A stretch of DNA of 64,000 nucleotides from Alkalihalobacillus bogoriensis ATCC BAA-922 (lineage in GTDB: Bacteria > Bacillota > Bacilli > Bacillales > Bacillaceae_F): the NCBI RefSeq assembly GCF_000621445.1, contig NZ_JHYI01000027.1, positions 19,392 through 83,391 of the forward strand, given 5' to 3'. Shown here piece by piece: positions 1 through 8,889 of the stretch (positions are counted from its first letter, which is position 1; each line of letters starts with the position of its first letter). The notes under the pieces were generated by a model, which was given only the letters and a program-made list of their open reading frames with translations, had not been told where the DNA came from and did not search any database. A program made the translations under genes and the position numbers.

Positions 1-1
1 T

Positions 2-487
2 TTTTACGAAAGCTTGGCAGATAAATATCGTTTATCCTTCATTATACGGTACGAACAAAAAAATGTAGCCGTTTCTGTTTGTGAGGTAACAAACGAATAT
101 AATATTACTCAAATTGTCTTAGGTCAGGCTATCCAATCTAGATTTGAGTATGTAATGAAAGAACCATTAATTAACAGTATTCTTAAAAGAATTTCATCTG
201 TTGATATTCATGTTGTCGAAGTGAGCAGAGAGTGGTTTTATGAAACCGAATCTCATGATAAAGGGGTTCCTTCCTTTTTGAGTAAAAGTGAAGAAGGCTA
301 TGCTTTATCATTTGAAAAACCATTACACCCCTTAATTCAAGGAATTTTTTTCAAAGAGAGTTCTACCGACTTTGAAAATGGTTTTTTTGTTATTCGAAAT
401 GAAACTGACTTTACAGTAATCCGAGTAAGAAATGGCACCGTAAATAATGAGGACATTGCCGAAGAGTTAGACGTTTCATCCTCTTAA
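2..487 (+). CDS. Hypothetical protein, 5' end cut by the window edge
   Basis: The frame is open to the left edge. The only early start codon (TTG at 14) has no ribosome binding site before it, so the true N terminus probably lies outside the window. About 160 residues are visible, with no signal peptide, no membrane segment and no motif I recognise; the C terminus is acidic and ends in serines (EELDVSSS). The gene converges on the fabG-like gene, with a hairpin between them. Function unknown. Confidence 0.6.
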   Translation, partial: FYESLADKYRLSFIIRYEQKNVAVSVCEVTNEYNITQIVLGQAIQSRFEYVMKEPLINSILKRISSVDIHVVEVSREWFYETESHDKGVPSFLSKSEEGYALSFEKPLHPLIQGIFFKESSTDFENGFFVIRNETDFTVIRVRNGTVNNEDIAEELDVSSS

Positions 488-528
488 AAATAAAAATGAG
501 CTCCCAATGACATTTTTCCATTGGGAGC
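484..528 (-). terminator. Rho-independent terminator of the lcfA-fabG operon
   Basis: A perfect 10-bp stem, GCTCCCAATG (500-509) and CATTGGGAGC (519-528), with a 9-base loop. Read on the minus strand it is followed by a T-rich tract (484-497), so it ends transcription coming from the fabG-like gene. On the plus strand no T tract follows. Confidence 0.85.
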
Positions 529-583
529 CCTACTAAAACATTGTCGATAAAGGAAAAATAATGACAATGTAAAACAAAGTCAT

Positions 584-1327
584 TTACGCCATCAAAAATC
601 CACCACTGACACTAATGCATTCTCCATTCACAAAACTAGAATCATCCGACGAGAGAAAAGACACGACTGAAGCAACTTCTGCTGGCTCACCTACACGGCC
701 AGCTGGCGTTAACATGAGTGCCATCATTTTAATATTTTCTGGCATATTTTGTGTCATTTCTGTATCGATTTGACCTGGCGCAATCGCATTGATTGTAATG
801 TTTTTTAAGCCATTTTCTTTTGCCAATGTTCTTGTTAGCCCAATAACACCAGCTTTTGATGCACTATAGTTTGCCTGGCCCATATTGCCCCAGCTTGATG
901 TCGAGGATACATTAACGATTTTCCCATACTCTTGTGCGCGCATGTTTGGAATAACGGCTTGGCATGTATGAAACATGCTCGTTAAGTTCACATCAAGAAC
1001 CGAATCCCACTGGTCTTTTGTCATTTTATGAAAAAACGCATCTCTCGTAATTCCTGCATTGTTTACTAAAATATCAACCTTGCCAAACTTTTCATAGATT
1101 GTAGCAAAGACATCATCTACACTTTCTCTATCAGCTACATTGCAAACCATTGGAATAACAGTTTCACCTGTTTCATCAAGTTGAGATGCTGTTTGTTTGA
1201 GCTTTTCTTCATTCAAATCAAGGGCGACTACACGGGCACCATCTTCGACTAATCTTTTTACAATTTCAGCGCCAATGCCTTGGGCGCCACCTGTTACGAC
1301 TGCAACTTTATTTAGTAACTTTCCCAT
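584..1327 (-). CDS. fabG: 3-oxoacyl-[ACP] reductase, FabG-like SDR
   Basis: Short-chain dehydrogenase of 247 residues, the usual FabG length. It should reduce a 3-oxoacyl thioester with NADPH. The cofactor motif TGGAQGIG lies near residues 12-19, NNAG near 90, and the catalytic Ser/Tyr/Lys set is visible as NVSS and YSASK near 140-160. The C terminus GGFLMA is typical. I chose the ATG at 1327 because GGAGG lies 7 bases before it; an in-frame start at 1360 adds 11 residues without such a site. It follows lcfA by 35 bp and is probably co-transcribed, so a role with CoA esters (beta-oxidation or PhaB-like polyester synthesis) is as likely as a role in fatty-acid elongation. Second FabG copies are common in Bacillus. 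Confidence 0.88.
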   Translation of the reverse strand: MGKLLNKVAVVTGGAQGIGAEIVKRLVEDGARVVALDLNEEKLKQTASQLDETGETVIPMVCNVADRESVDDVFATIYEKFGKVDILVNNAGITRDAFFHKMTKDQWDSVLDVNLTSMFHTCQAVIPNMRAQEYGKIVNVSSTSSWGNMGQANYSASKAGVIGLTRTLAKENGLKNITINAIAPGQIDTEMTQNMPENIKMMALMLTPAGRVGEPAEVASVVSFLSSDDSSFVNGECISVSGGFLMA

Positions 1328-1362
1328 CTCAATTCCTCCGTACTTCACAAAGACTTTCACCT

Positions 1363-3039
1363 TTACTGATTGTTTTTTTCTTCTTCTCGTAGTGCTCTAC
1401 GTAATACTTTTCCTACCATAGTTTTTGGCAGCTCTTCACGGAATTCATATTTCTTTGGTACTTTATAAGCGGCAAGTTTTTCACGGCAATAGGTATCAAA
1501 CTCTTGTTCAGATACTTGCTCGCCTTCTTTTAACACGATAAAAGCTTTCACGGTTTCGCCTCGATATGGGTCTGGGACACCGATAACAACACATTCCATT
1601 ACTGCTGGATGCTCAAAAAGAACTTCTTCTATTTCACGTGGGTAAATATTAAACCCACCTGCTATAATCATATCTTTTTTCCGGTCAACGATATAAAAAT
1701 ACCCTTTTTCATCCATATATCCCATATCACCCGTATACAGCCATCCATCTTGAATCGTATGAGCTGTTTCTTCTGGGCGGTTCCAGTAGCCTTTCATCAC
1801 TTGTGGCCCTTTAATAATAAGCTCCCCAACTTGACCCGATTCAACTTCCTCCCCCGTATCAAGTGAAATGATTTTGGCATCTGTATCTGGCCACGGTACC
1901 CCGATGCTTCCTGTCACTCGGTCACCACCCCAGACGAAATTACAATGTGTAACTGGAGATGTTTCTGTTAAGCCATACCCTTCTACAAGAACTCCCTTTG
2001 TAATCTTTTCAAACTGCTGCTGTACTTCGATAGGTAACGGCGCTGAACCACTAATACATGCTTTAATGGAGGATAAATCATAATTACTAATGTCAGGGTG
2101 ATTTAATAAGCCAATATACATCGTGGGTGCCCCTGGAAATAAAGTTGGCTTTTCCTTATCGATCGTTTTTAATGACGTTTTCGGGTCAAATTTTGGTAAG
2201 AGAATCATGGTCGATCCCATATAAATACTTGAATTCATGACAACTGTCATTCCATACACATGGAAAAACGGAACAATACCAAGCACTCTTTCTTTACCGT
2301 ATTCAGATTTATATAACCACTCATTACATTGAACAACGTTTACAATTAAGTTCCGATGAGTGAGCATAACTCCTTTTGCTAGTCCAGTAGTTCCACCTGT
2401 ATATTGCAAAATCGCAACATCGTCCGGTGTCGCTTCAATAGATAATGCCGTTGGGGAGCCTGCTTTCATCACTTTTGTAAACGAAAGAATCTCATCTGAA
2501 TATGGAACCTTTGTGTTCATCCCGTTTTTCTTTGCTACTAACGGAAAAAGAAGATTTTTCGGAAACGGTAAATAATCTTTTAAACTAGTTATGAGTATCT
2601 TTTTTAACTTTGACACTTTTTTTACTTTCTCAATCTTTGGATACACCCAATCAAGAGCAATCATAAAGGTTGCACCCGAATCGTTGAGCTGATGCTCTAA
2701 TTCCCGCTCTACATACAGTGGATTTGTTTGCACCACAATACCGCCAACCATTAAAACAGCATAATAACTAATTACCGCTTGAGGACAGTTCGGTAGCATA
2801 ATCGATACACGGTCACCCGATTGTAACCCTAGGTCTTTTAAGCCATTTGCTAGTTTAACCGTACTTTCATAAAGTTCTTTATAGGTTAACGTACTACCCA
2901 TAAATAAAATGGCTCGTTGATCAGGGTTTTTCTTGTAGGCTTTTTCTAAGAAAGAAACAAGAGAAGTTTCAGGATATTGAATCGTTGTTGGAATTTCTTT
3001 CGGATACTGAGTCTTCCACACTTTGTCAGCTACTACCAT
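1363..3039 (-). CDS. lcfA: Long-chain fatty acid-CoA ligase
   Basis: Acyl-CoA synthetase of 558 residues, in the ANL adenylating superfamily. It activates fatty acids to acyl-CoA through an acyl-AMP intermediate at the membrane. Seen: the AMP-binding loop YTGGTTGLAKG near residue 215, GYGLTETSP near 345, the hinge region TGDMGYMDEKGYFYIVDRKKD, and the late lysine in PKTMVGKVLRR. AAGGAGG sits 8 bases before the ATG at 3039, so the longer frame from 3078 is not used. First gene of a two-gene operon with fabG. In B. subtilis lcfA belongs to the FadR regulon, and a FadR-type palindrome sits directly upstream here. Identification is firm; the chain-length preference is not visible. Confidence 0.93.
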   Translation of the reverse strand: MVVADKVWKTQYPKEIPTTIQYPETSLVSFLEKAYKKNPDQRAILFMGSTLTYKELYESTVKLANGLKDLGLQSGDRVSIMLPNCPQAVISYYAVLMVGGIVVQTNPLYVERELEHQLNDSGATFMIALDWVYPKIEKVKKVSKLKKILITSLKDYLPFPKNLLFPLVAKKNGMNTKVPYSDEILSFTKVMKAGSPTALSIEATPDDVAILQYTGGTTGLAKGVMLTHRNLIVNVVQCNEWLYKSEYGKERVLGIVPFFHVYGMTVVMNSSIYMGSTMILLPKFDPKTSLKTIDKEKPTLFPGAPTMYIGLLNHPDISNYDLSSIKACISGSAPLPIEVQQQFEKITKGVLVEGYGLTETSPVTHCNFVWGGDRVTGSIGVPWPDTDAKIISLDTGEEVESGQVGELIIKGPQVMKGYWNRPEETAHTIQDGWLYTGDMGYMDEKGYFYIVDRKKDMIIAGGFNIYPREIEEVLFEHPAVMECVVIGVPDPYRGETVKAFIVLKEGEQVSEQEFDTYCREKLAAYKVPKKYEFREELPKTMVGKVLRRALREEEKNNQ

Positions 3040-3062
3040 TAACAATACCTCCTTCATATAGA

Positions 3063-3082
3063 GTGAATGAACAACCATTCAC
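3063..3082 (-). promoter_or_regulatory. FadR-like operator before lcfA
   Basis: Near-perfect palindrome TGAATGAACAACCATTCA (3064-3081), extended by one G/C pair on each side. It agrees closely with the B. subtilis FadR (YsiA) operator TGAATGA-n4-TCATTCA, which acyl-CoA releases. It lies just downstream of the predicted transcription start of lcfA, a typical repressor position. No fadR gene is in the window. Confidence 0.75.
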
Positions 3083-3094
3083 AACTTTATTACT

Positions 3095-3123
3095 ATTATA
3101 ATGTAAGCGCATTCAGATTGAAA
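3095..3123 (-). promoter_or_regulatory. Probable promoter of lcfA-fabG
   Basis: On the minus strand a perfect -10 box TATAAT (3095-3100) lies 17 bases from a weak -35 box TTTCAA (3118-3123). The predicted start, near 3088, is just before the FadR-like palindrome. Confidence 0.55.
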
Positions 3124-3164
3124 GAGAACTTTTTCATTTTTTAGAATAATAGAACTTCCTTTAT

Positions 3165-3614
3165 TTAACTCTTATTTATTACCACTCTCCTTTTTTTAAA
3201 GATAGATAATAAAATCATAACTCCCATACACAACAAAACGACGTAAAAATATGGACTATATACTACATTCATTAGATGAAACGGGGCTTTGTTTTCATAA
3301 ACAGCTTTGAACCATGCTCCTGCTTTCTCTTCCACCGCAATCGCTTCATTCGTTTCTATTCCTTCAATCTCATAATATTTCGTTCCCTTCGGATAGGAAT
3401 TCGAAGCATTACCATAATATCTTCCTGTCATATCGTTTGGTTTTGTTGTTACTTTGCCGATTTGTTGACCGATGAAACTTTCTCCCACTTCTTCCCCTGT
3501 CACTTGATATACATTCCCGTTCCACACTACAAATGGATATGCCCAGCTTAATGCTTGGACGGGAGTTGTTATCAAAACCATGAATACCATAAACATCATT
3601 ATCTTTTTTCTCAT
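3165..3614 (-). CDS. Small exported or membrane-anchored protein
   Basis: 149 residues with an N-terminal signal-like segment (residues 1-21, ending TPVQA), an extracytoplasmic domain rich in Gly, Tyr and Asn (for example WNGNVYQVTGE), and a C-terminal membrane segment (about 121-142) followed by the basic tail FKKRR. It therefore probably sits outside the membrane, anchored at its C terminus. GGGGGAAAG lies before the ATG at 3614; the longer frame from 3629 overlaps that site. The next gene upstream, also membrane-bound, is 36 bp away and probably co-transcribed. Family not recognised. Confidence 0.7.
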   Translation of the reverse strand: MRKKIMMFMVFMVLITTPVQALSWAYPFVVWNGNVYQVTGEEVGESFIGQQIGKVTTKPNDMTGRYYGNASNSYPKGTKYYEIEGIETNEAIAVEEKAGAWFKAVYENKAPFHLMNVVYSPYFYVVLLCMGVMILLSIFKKRRVVINKS

Positions 3615-3650
3615 TTTTCTTTCCCCCATAGTTTATTTTAAAAAAGCCAA

Positions 3651-4064
3651 TTAAAGAACAAATCCAAAATAATAAACAATAAAGATGGCTGTAAACATGG
3701 CTTCTCCCAATAATACATATAAATCTAATTTTGTCTTTTGTAATTCGGTTAACGTGTGGTACATAATATACACCCGTAAAACGATAAGAATACCAGCGAC
3801 AATAAGCAAAAGTACATTACCGATCAGTACAAAAGCAATGATAAAAATAATCCATTTGAAAATAAAAGCACCAATTACCTTCATCGCGAAAAGTCGCCAT
3901 TTTGGAATCAATTCAAGCTCAGATTGGAGTTCTGAATTTTCGAGTTCTTTTAATTGTTGTTTTGTTTTTTTGTATTCTAGTAAGCTACTTATATAATTCC
4001 ACATTAACAATAGGCAATAACAAAAAAGAATGATATGCTCTGTTGTCCAGTTCATAAAAGTCAT
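3651..4064 (-). CDS. Small multi-pass membrane protein
   Basis: 137 residues with about four hydrophobic segments (near 10-26, 60-78, 82-97 and 118-136) and a charged cytoplasmic stretch (about 30-55, EYKKTKQQLKELE). AAGGAG precedes the ATG by 8 bases. First gene of a pair with the downstream exported protein. No function can be assigned. Confidence 0.7.
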   Translation of the reverse strand: MTFMNWTTEHIILFCYCLLLMWNYISSLLEYKKTKQQLKELENSELQSELELIPKWRLFAMKVIGAFIFKWIIFIIAFVLIGNVLLLIVAGILIVLRVYIMYHTLTELQKTKLDLYVLLGEAMFTAIFIVYYFGFVL

Positions 4065-4143
4065 TCATTCAGCTCCTTTTACACATTCTCTCTTCTTTAA
4101 TGTTAACATGTTTTACCAGTTGATGATGTAGTAAAAAAAGAAT

Positions 4144-4174
4144 GCCTAAAAAGGTGGAATTCTTCTTTTTAGGC
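4144..4174 (-). terminator. Terminator of the cnt-like operon
   Basis: Perfect 10-bp stem GCCTAAAAAG/CTTTTTAGGC with an 11-base loop, followed on the minus strand by a run of seven T. The TAA stop codon of the last gene (4171-4169) lies inside the stem. Confidence 0.85.
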
Positions 4175-5353
4175 AACCATTTTGTTTATTTTTTTCCGTT
4201 CATAAGCAAAAAAGAACATAATAACCCCTAAACCTGCACAAATCATATACATAACAGAATAAGAAAAAAGATCCGCTATTGGCCCCAGAATGACGCCTCC
4301 CAACGACACTCCTAAATCAGCCATCGCAATAAATAAACCTAAGAGAACATTTCGGTTTGCTTTTGGTAACACAAAGGACAAGTACGTCGTTAGTGTCGGG
4401 TAAAGAAGAGCTTGAGCAATCCCCATCAATACGGCTCCAACATAAAAGAAAAGAGCTCCACCAACAAGGGAAAAGCTGATGCTTTGAGCAGCTACCGTTA
4501 ACAACAACATCGTGCCCATAATAAAAGAGGAATGCCATTTTCCATCTGATGGAATCCTCTTTCGTAGCGTGAAGCGAGCAAATACAACAGTCGCTGCTTG
4601 AAGCATGAGGTATATCCCTGCATTTCCTGCTTTTATTTCCATCGCATATAACGGAATAAACACAGTGACGGCTCCAAAAATCATCGAAGATACTAACATC
4701 AATATACTGCATTTAAATAAAAATGGATTTTTGATTAACTGAGCAAAAAAACTCAACATTTTAACCTTCTCATTTGAGGCAGGTATTGGTTCTGTCTCTT
4801 CTTTTTCTATTTTCGCACTATAACCGAAAACTCCAGTCGTCATCGCGATGGCAACCATTATGACTGTAAAATAACTCATCCCACCTTGCCATATCCCTAA
4901 TGCCAGTAGGGGTCCGATAATTCCAGGTAGATAAGAAAATAAGGAATAAAGAGATATCCCTTGAGAACGGTCTTTTTCAGGTAACGCATCAATAATTCCA
5001 ATTTGTAATGCCATCGAAAAAAAAGCCGTTGATACTCCTTGGAGCATCCGTGCAATGAGATATCCTCCTAATCCCGTCATCGTATAAAGGATGAGAGCGA
5101 ATCCATTAATAACTAAAATGATACGTAACACTTTAATTGGTCCATACTTTTGAATCATTTTTCCTGCCCAAGGACGAAAAAACATCGTTGTAAATAAATA
5201 AGCGCCCATAATCAAACCTATAGTTGCGTTCGTTGCTCCTAATGATTCTCCTTGAAGGGGAATAATCACATTCAGCATGGAGTTAGCACTAAAATAGAGA
5301 AATACTAATACATACAGCCGCAAAAATGGCCAAGACATTGCCCTACTACCCAT
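4169..5353 (-). CDS. cntE: MFS exporter, CntE-like (metallophore efflux)
   Basis: Major facilitator of 394 residues with 12 predicted membrane segments; the loop FFRPWAGKMIQKYG near residues 58-71 is the MFS motif A region. In Staphylococcus aureus CntE exports staphylopine and is the last gene of the cnt operon. The same position and order are seen here, 30 bp after the second ATPase gene, so I infer metallophore export. Because no synthesis genes lie nearby, its cargo is uncertain: it could export a product made elsewhere or recycle the imported ligand. Start ATG at 5353 has AGGAGG 6 bases before it. Confidence 0.78.
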   Translation of the reverse strand: MGSRAMSWPFLRLYVLVFLYFSANSMLNVIIPLQGESLGATNATIGLIMGAYLFTTMFFRPWAGKMIQKYGPIKVLRIILVINGFALILYTMTGLGGYLIARMLQGVSTAFFSMALQIGIIDALPEKDRSQGISLYSLFSYLPGIIGPLLALGIWQGGMSYFTVIMVAIAMTTGVFGYSAKIEKEETEPIPASNEKVKMLSFFAQLIKNPFLFKCSILMLVSSMIFGAVTVFIPLYAMEIKAGNAGIYLMLQAATVVFARFTLRKRIPSDGKWHSSFIMGTMLLLTVAAQSISFSLVGGALFFYVGAVLMGIAQALLYPTLTTYLSFVLPKANRNVLLGLFIAMADLGVSLGGVILGPIADLFSYSVMYMICAGLGVIMFFFAYERKKINKMVA

Positions 5354-5383
5354 CCGTCTCCTCCTACAGTCATATACAAGCCA

Positions 5384-6130
5384 TTAAAATGTAATAATGG
5401 CTTGCAACAAAGATTGTGCATAAGCCGATTGAACATCTTTCAAACTTTGAAGATGAACGATTTCTTCAATTTGTCCGTCTCGAAAAATAATCACCCGATC
5501 ACATAGAAAAGCAGCGGCTTGGACGTCATGGGTGATAAAAATATAACTTAAGTGATACGTTTGTTTTACTTGTTTTAATAACTCAAGAACTTGCGTTTGA
5601 ACAGAAACATCTAATGAACTAATCGCTTCATCAAACACAATACATGCTGGTTCAGTTGATATTGCTCTTGCAATACAAACTCGTTGAACTTCTCCCCCTG
5701 ATAACTCATGCGGATACTTTTTCCGATAAGACGGATTTAAACCAACCTGTTCTAGTAATTTATCAATTTTCATGTCGTGTTCTTGTTTAGTCTTTTTCCA
5801 ATAACGTAACGGTTCATACATCGCATCTTCTACTGAAAAAAAAGGATTAATGGAAGATTTATAGTCTTGAAACACAGCACTTAAATGGCCCCTACGGACT
5901 TTCCTATCGATGACGTTTTTCCCCTCAAATAACACGCTCCCTCGGTCTGGTTTTTCAATTCCTAACATTAGCCGTCCTAACGTCGACTTTCCACTTCCAC
6001 TTTCACCGATAATGCCAAGACATTCCCCTTCTTGACATGAAAAGCTAACATTCTTTATGACTATTTGGCTTTTTTTTGAAAATAACACTCCACTTTTATA
6101 TGACTTTTCTACATTTTTAACTTCTAGCAA
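5384..6130 (-). CDS. cntF: ABC transporter ATPase, CntF-like
   Basis: ATPase of the Opp/Nik type, 248 residues. Walker A GESGSGKS (near 40-47), signature LSGGE (near 143), Walker B IVFDEA with the switch histidine in FITHD. It powers uptake together with the neighbouring ATPase. The start is TTG at 6130 (GGGGAGAG upstream lies in the end of the preceding gene); only 2 bases separate it from that gene's stop codon. Fifth of six genes, in the order of cntABCDFE. Assignment to this operon rests on CntA similarity and gene order rather than on the ATPase itself. Confidence 0.85.
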   Translation of the reverse strand: MLEVKNVEKSYKSGVLFSKKSQIVIKNVSFSCQEGECLGIIGESGSGKSTLGRLMLGIEKPDRGSVLFEGKNVIDRKVRRGHLSAVFQDYKSSINPFFSVEDAMYEPLRYWKKTKQEHDMKIDKLLEQVGLNPSYRKKYPHELSGGEVQRVCIARAISTEPACIVFDEAISSLDVSVQTQVLELLKQVKQTYHLSYIFITHDVQAAAFLCDRVIIFRDGQIEEIVHLQSLKDVQSAYAQSLLQAIITF

Positions 6131-6132
6131 TG

Positions 6133-6942
6133 CTATGCTCTCCCCATCATTTTTTTGAAATTATCACTTAACGCCGCTCTTGTAGAAATTAAATATTTTG
6201 TATACTCATGTTTCGGTGCATTAAAAATAGTTTCCGTCTTTCCAGACTCTACGATTTCTCCTTCTTTCATGACGATAACATCATCTGCAATTTTTCGTAC
6301 AACACCTAAGTCATGTGAAATAAAAAGAACGGAACAAGCGATTCTCTCCCGCAGTAATATAAACTGCTCAACGACTTCATATTGTGAAATTGCATCAAGG
6401 GCTGTTGTCGGTTCATCTGCAATTAAGAGGTCAGGTTCTAATACAAGTGCCAACGCTATCATTATCCTTTGTAACATTCCTCCTGAAAGCTCATGTGGAT
6501 ATTTCTTTAAGATGTCACTCGGATGTTGCAACATTACTTTTCCCATTGCTTCTATCATTTTTTCTTTGCACTCTGTTTTATTCCAGCGATAATGTGATTG
6601 TATTGTTTCTCGTAAATAAACCCCAATCCTACTAGATGGATCAAAAGCACTCATTCCATTTTGAACGATCATACAAATATGCTTGCCTCGTTTTTTTCTC
6701 ATTTCTTTTTCAGAAATCGCATTTAAGTCCAACCCTTGAAAGGCAATTTCTCCTGTTTGATGGAGCCATTGCCGATTTAATCTCATCACCGCTTTACAAG
6801 TGACAGACTTCCCACTACCACTTTCTCCAACAATCCCAAGGCATCGGCCTGTTTCAAGCTGAAAAGAACTATCTTTAATAATGACTTGTTGTGTTCGGCT
6901 GTCTACAATCTTTAAATGTCTCACATCTAAAAGAGTTTCCAT
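6133..6942 (-). CDS. cntD: ABC transporter ATPase, CntD-like
   Basis: 269-residue Opp/Nik-family ATPase. Walker A GESGSGKS near 39-46, signature LSGGM near 152, Walker B LLIADEPTTALD near 173-184, switch motif FISHD. The C-terminal stretch (about 235-269) resembles the oligopeptide-transport ATPase extension. It abuts the permease gene directly (stop of one, start of the next). Pairs with the CntF-like protein as a heterodimeric motor. Confidence 0.87.
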   Translation of the reverse strand: METLLDVRHLKIVDSRTQQVIIKDSSFQLETGRCLGIVGESGSGKSVTCKAVMRLNRQWLHQTGEIAFQGLDLNAISEKEMRKKRGKHICMIVQNGMSAFDPSSRIGVYLRETIQSHYRWNKTECKEKMIEAMGKVMLQHPSDILKKYPHELSGGMLQRIMIALALVLEPDLLIADEPTTALDAISQYEVVEQFILLRERIACSVLFISHDLGVVRKIADDVIVMKEGEIVESGKTETIFNAPKHEYTKYLISTRAALSDNFKKMMGRA

Positions 6943-7836
6943 TTATTTCGCCACCTCTTTTTTCAATCGTTTCATAGGAAAAAGAGATGTGTTTATTTCT
7001 TGTTTACTAGAATGCGCCAATGTCGGATCAACGGCAACTTGAAGACCATCCGCTAAGAAATTAAAAGCAGAAACAACAATAATAATGGCTAAACCAGGTG
7101 CTAGCATTAGCTCTGGTCTTGTAAACATCACTTCCCGTGCTTCATTAAGCATCATACCCCATTCGGCTTGTGGAGCTTGAATCCCTAATCCTAAAAAAGA
7201 AAAACCTGATATTTGTAATATCATCGATCCAATCGTACTACTCGAGAGAACCGCAACATCAGAAAATGTTACAGGAACAATATGTTTGTAAATGATGTGG
7301 GTATTGCTCATCCCAGCTGCTTTTGCAAACTTTACATATTCTAACTCTGTGTATTGCATTACTGATGTTCGAATAAGTCGGGCAAACCAAGCCCATTTTA
7401 TTAAAATAAAAGCAAATAATATATTTTCAAGGCCGACACCTAATATTCCTACGATAGCTAAGGCCATCACATATCCTGGAAAAGAAAGCATTGTATCACA
7501 AGTTCTCATAATAAGAGCGTCCACTTTCCCCTTATAATAACCTGCGATAAACCCGAGTATTACCCCTATTAAAACAGAGATAAGAAGAGCAACGAGCACC
7601 GCTAACACACTTGGTCGAATACCGTAAATGAGTCTCGATAAGATACAACGCCCTAAATGGTCATTTCCTAATAAAAACTCCCAGGACGGTGTGGCATAGC
7701 GAAGAGCCATATTAACTTTAATTGGGTCATGAGGAGCAAAAACAGGGGCAAACAATCCAATGACAATGGTCGCTATGATGATAATAAAAGATAGCATCGT
7801 TACTTTATCTTGGCTTACTATTTTTATCCATGGCAT
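6943..7836 (-). CDS. cntC: ABC transporter permease, CntC-like
   Basis: 297 residues; OppC/NikC-type permease with an N-terminal membrane segment (about 13-32), the conserved sequence HDPIKVN after it, and five further segments. The EAA loop that contacts the ATPase is seen as FAKAAGMSNTHIIYKHIVP near 188-206. The start codon overlaps the stop of the upstream permease gene by one base (TAATG), indicating coupled translation. Confidence 0.88.
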   Translation of the reverse strand: MPWIKIVSQDKVTMLSFIIIIATIVIGLFAPVFAPHDPIKVNMALRYATPSWEFLLGNDHLGRCILSRLIYGIRPSVLAVLVALLISVLIGVILGFIAGYYKGKVDALIMRTCDTMLSFPGYVMALAIVGILGVGLENILFAFILIKWAWFARLIRTSVMQYTELEYVKFAKAAGMSNTHIIYKHIVPVTFSDVAVLSSSTIGSMILQISGFSFLGLGIQAPQAEWGMMLNEAREVMFTRPELMLAPGLAIIIVVSAFNFLADGLQVAVDPTLAHSSKQEINTSLFPMKRLKKEVAK

Positions 7837-8768
7837 TATAGGTCATTCCTTAGTTTCGGGTTCATTCCCGCATTAATAATGTCTGATAGCATATTAAACA
7901 AAACAAATGTTACGGCTAAAATAAGTACATAAGCTTGAATCACAGGAAAATCACGACTTAATATTGATTTCACCGTTAAACTGCCTAACCCTGGCCAAGC
8001 AAATACGTTTTCAATGACAACCGTGCTCCCTAAAATAATTGGAATGGCCATACAAAAAACAGAAACAGCAACTTGCATTGAATTTTTCAAAATATGAAGC
8101 ATGATTCGCGATTCAGTTATCCCACAAGCTCTTGCATACAAAACAAAATCTTTATTTTTATTGCTTAATACAGAACTACGAACAACCCGAAAGTAAATGC
8201 CAGCATAACTTATCGTAATGACGATAACCGGTAGAATATAACTTTGATAAGAGTGCATTCCACTCGTCGGCAGCAAATCGAGCGTGACAGAAAAGTACCA
8301 AATCATTAACGTCGCTAACCAATATGATGGCATTGACGTTAACATAAAAGAAAAACCTCTTACTGTCTTGTCAACTAGTTTACCTTCATATATTGCACAA
8401 ACAACCCCTAATACAATCGATACAATGATAATGACAACCGACGATACGAGCGTCAGTTTCAACGTATTGATAAATGCAGGGCCTATAAGTGTCCAAACAG
8501 GATCATTGGTTACAAACGAATAACCAAAATCTAGCTGAAGGCTAGCTAATACCCAATGAAAATATTGAATAAAGAACGGTTTATCCATCCCTAATTCAGC
8601 TTTCGTTTGAACAATGAGCTCTTCTGTAATTTGAGGTACTCCTTGCGCTTGCAGGACAACCTCTGCCGGGTCTAACGGAGATAGATTAATTAAAACAAAT
8701 GTCAAAAACGATATCGCAACCAATAATGGCATTGTTAACACGATTCTTTTTATGATGTAGCCTAGCAT
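7836..8768 (-). CDS. cntB: ABC transporter permease, CntB-like
   Basis: 310 residues; OppB/NikB-type permease. N-terminal segment IIKRIVLTMPLLVAISFLTF, the conserved SPLDPAE stretch near 31-37, a TSMPSYW loop, and the EAA loop YARACGITESRIMLHILKN near 208-226. The ATG at 8768 has AAGGAG 7 bases before it; a TTG just upstream is too close to that site. It is 121 bp from the binding-protein gene, and a hairpin lies in that gap. Confidence 0.88.
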   Translation of the reverse strand: MLGYIIKRIVLTMPLLVAISFLTFVLINLSPLDPAEVVLQAQGVPQITEELIVQTKAELGMDKPFFIQYFHWVLASLQLDFGYSFVTNDPVWTLIGPAFINTLKLTLVSSVVIIIVSIVLGVVCAIYEGKLVDKTVRGFSFMLTSMPSYWLATLMIWYFSVTLDLLPTSGMHSYQSYILPVIVITISYAGIYFRVVRSSVLSNKNKDFVLYARACGITESRIMLHILKNSMQVAVSVFCMAIPIILGSTVVIENVFAWPGLGSLTVKSILSRDFPVIQAYVLILAVTFVLFNMLSDIINAGMNPKLRNDL

Positions 8769-8823
8769 CAACAGACTCCTTCTATAAAAGTGTAATGGAA
8801 GATATCACTTGAACATATCTATT

Positions 8824-8882
8824 GGGATGTCCCTTAAGAAAAACGCGTAGCGTCTTTTCTTTCAAAAAAATAGAAACATCCC
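8824..8882 (-). other. Hairpin between cntA and cntB
   Basis: Outer arms GGGATGT (8824-8830) and ACATCCC (8876-8882) enclose a second, imperfect stem (8836-8846 with 8850-8861, AAGAAAA-CGC type). No T tract follows directly, so it looks like an intercistronic stem-loop rather than a full terminator. Such structures often give more binding protein than permease by protecting the upstream message. Confidence 0.55.
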
Positions 8883-8889
8883 TTCACTT

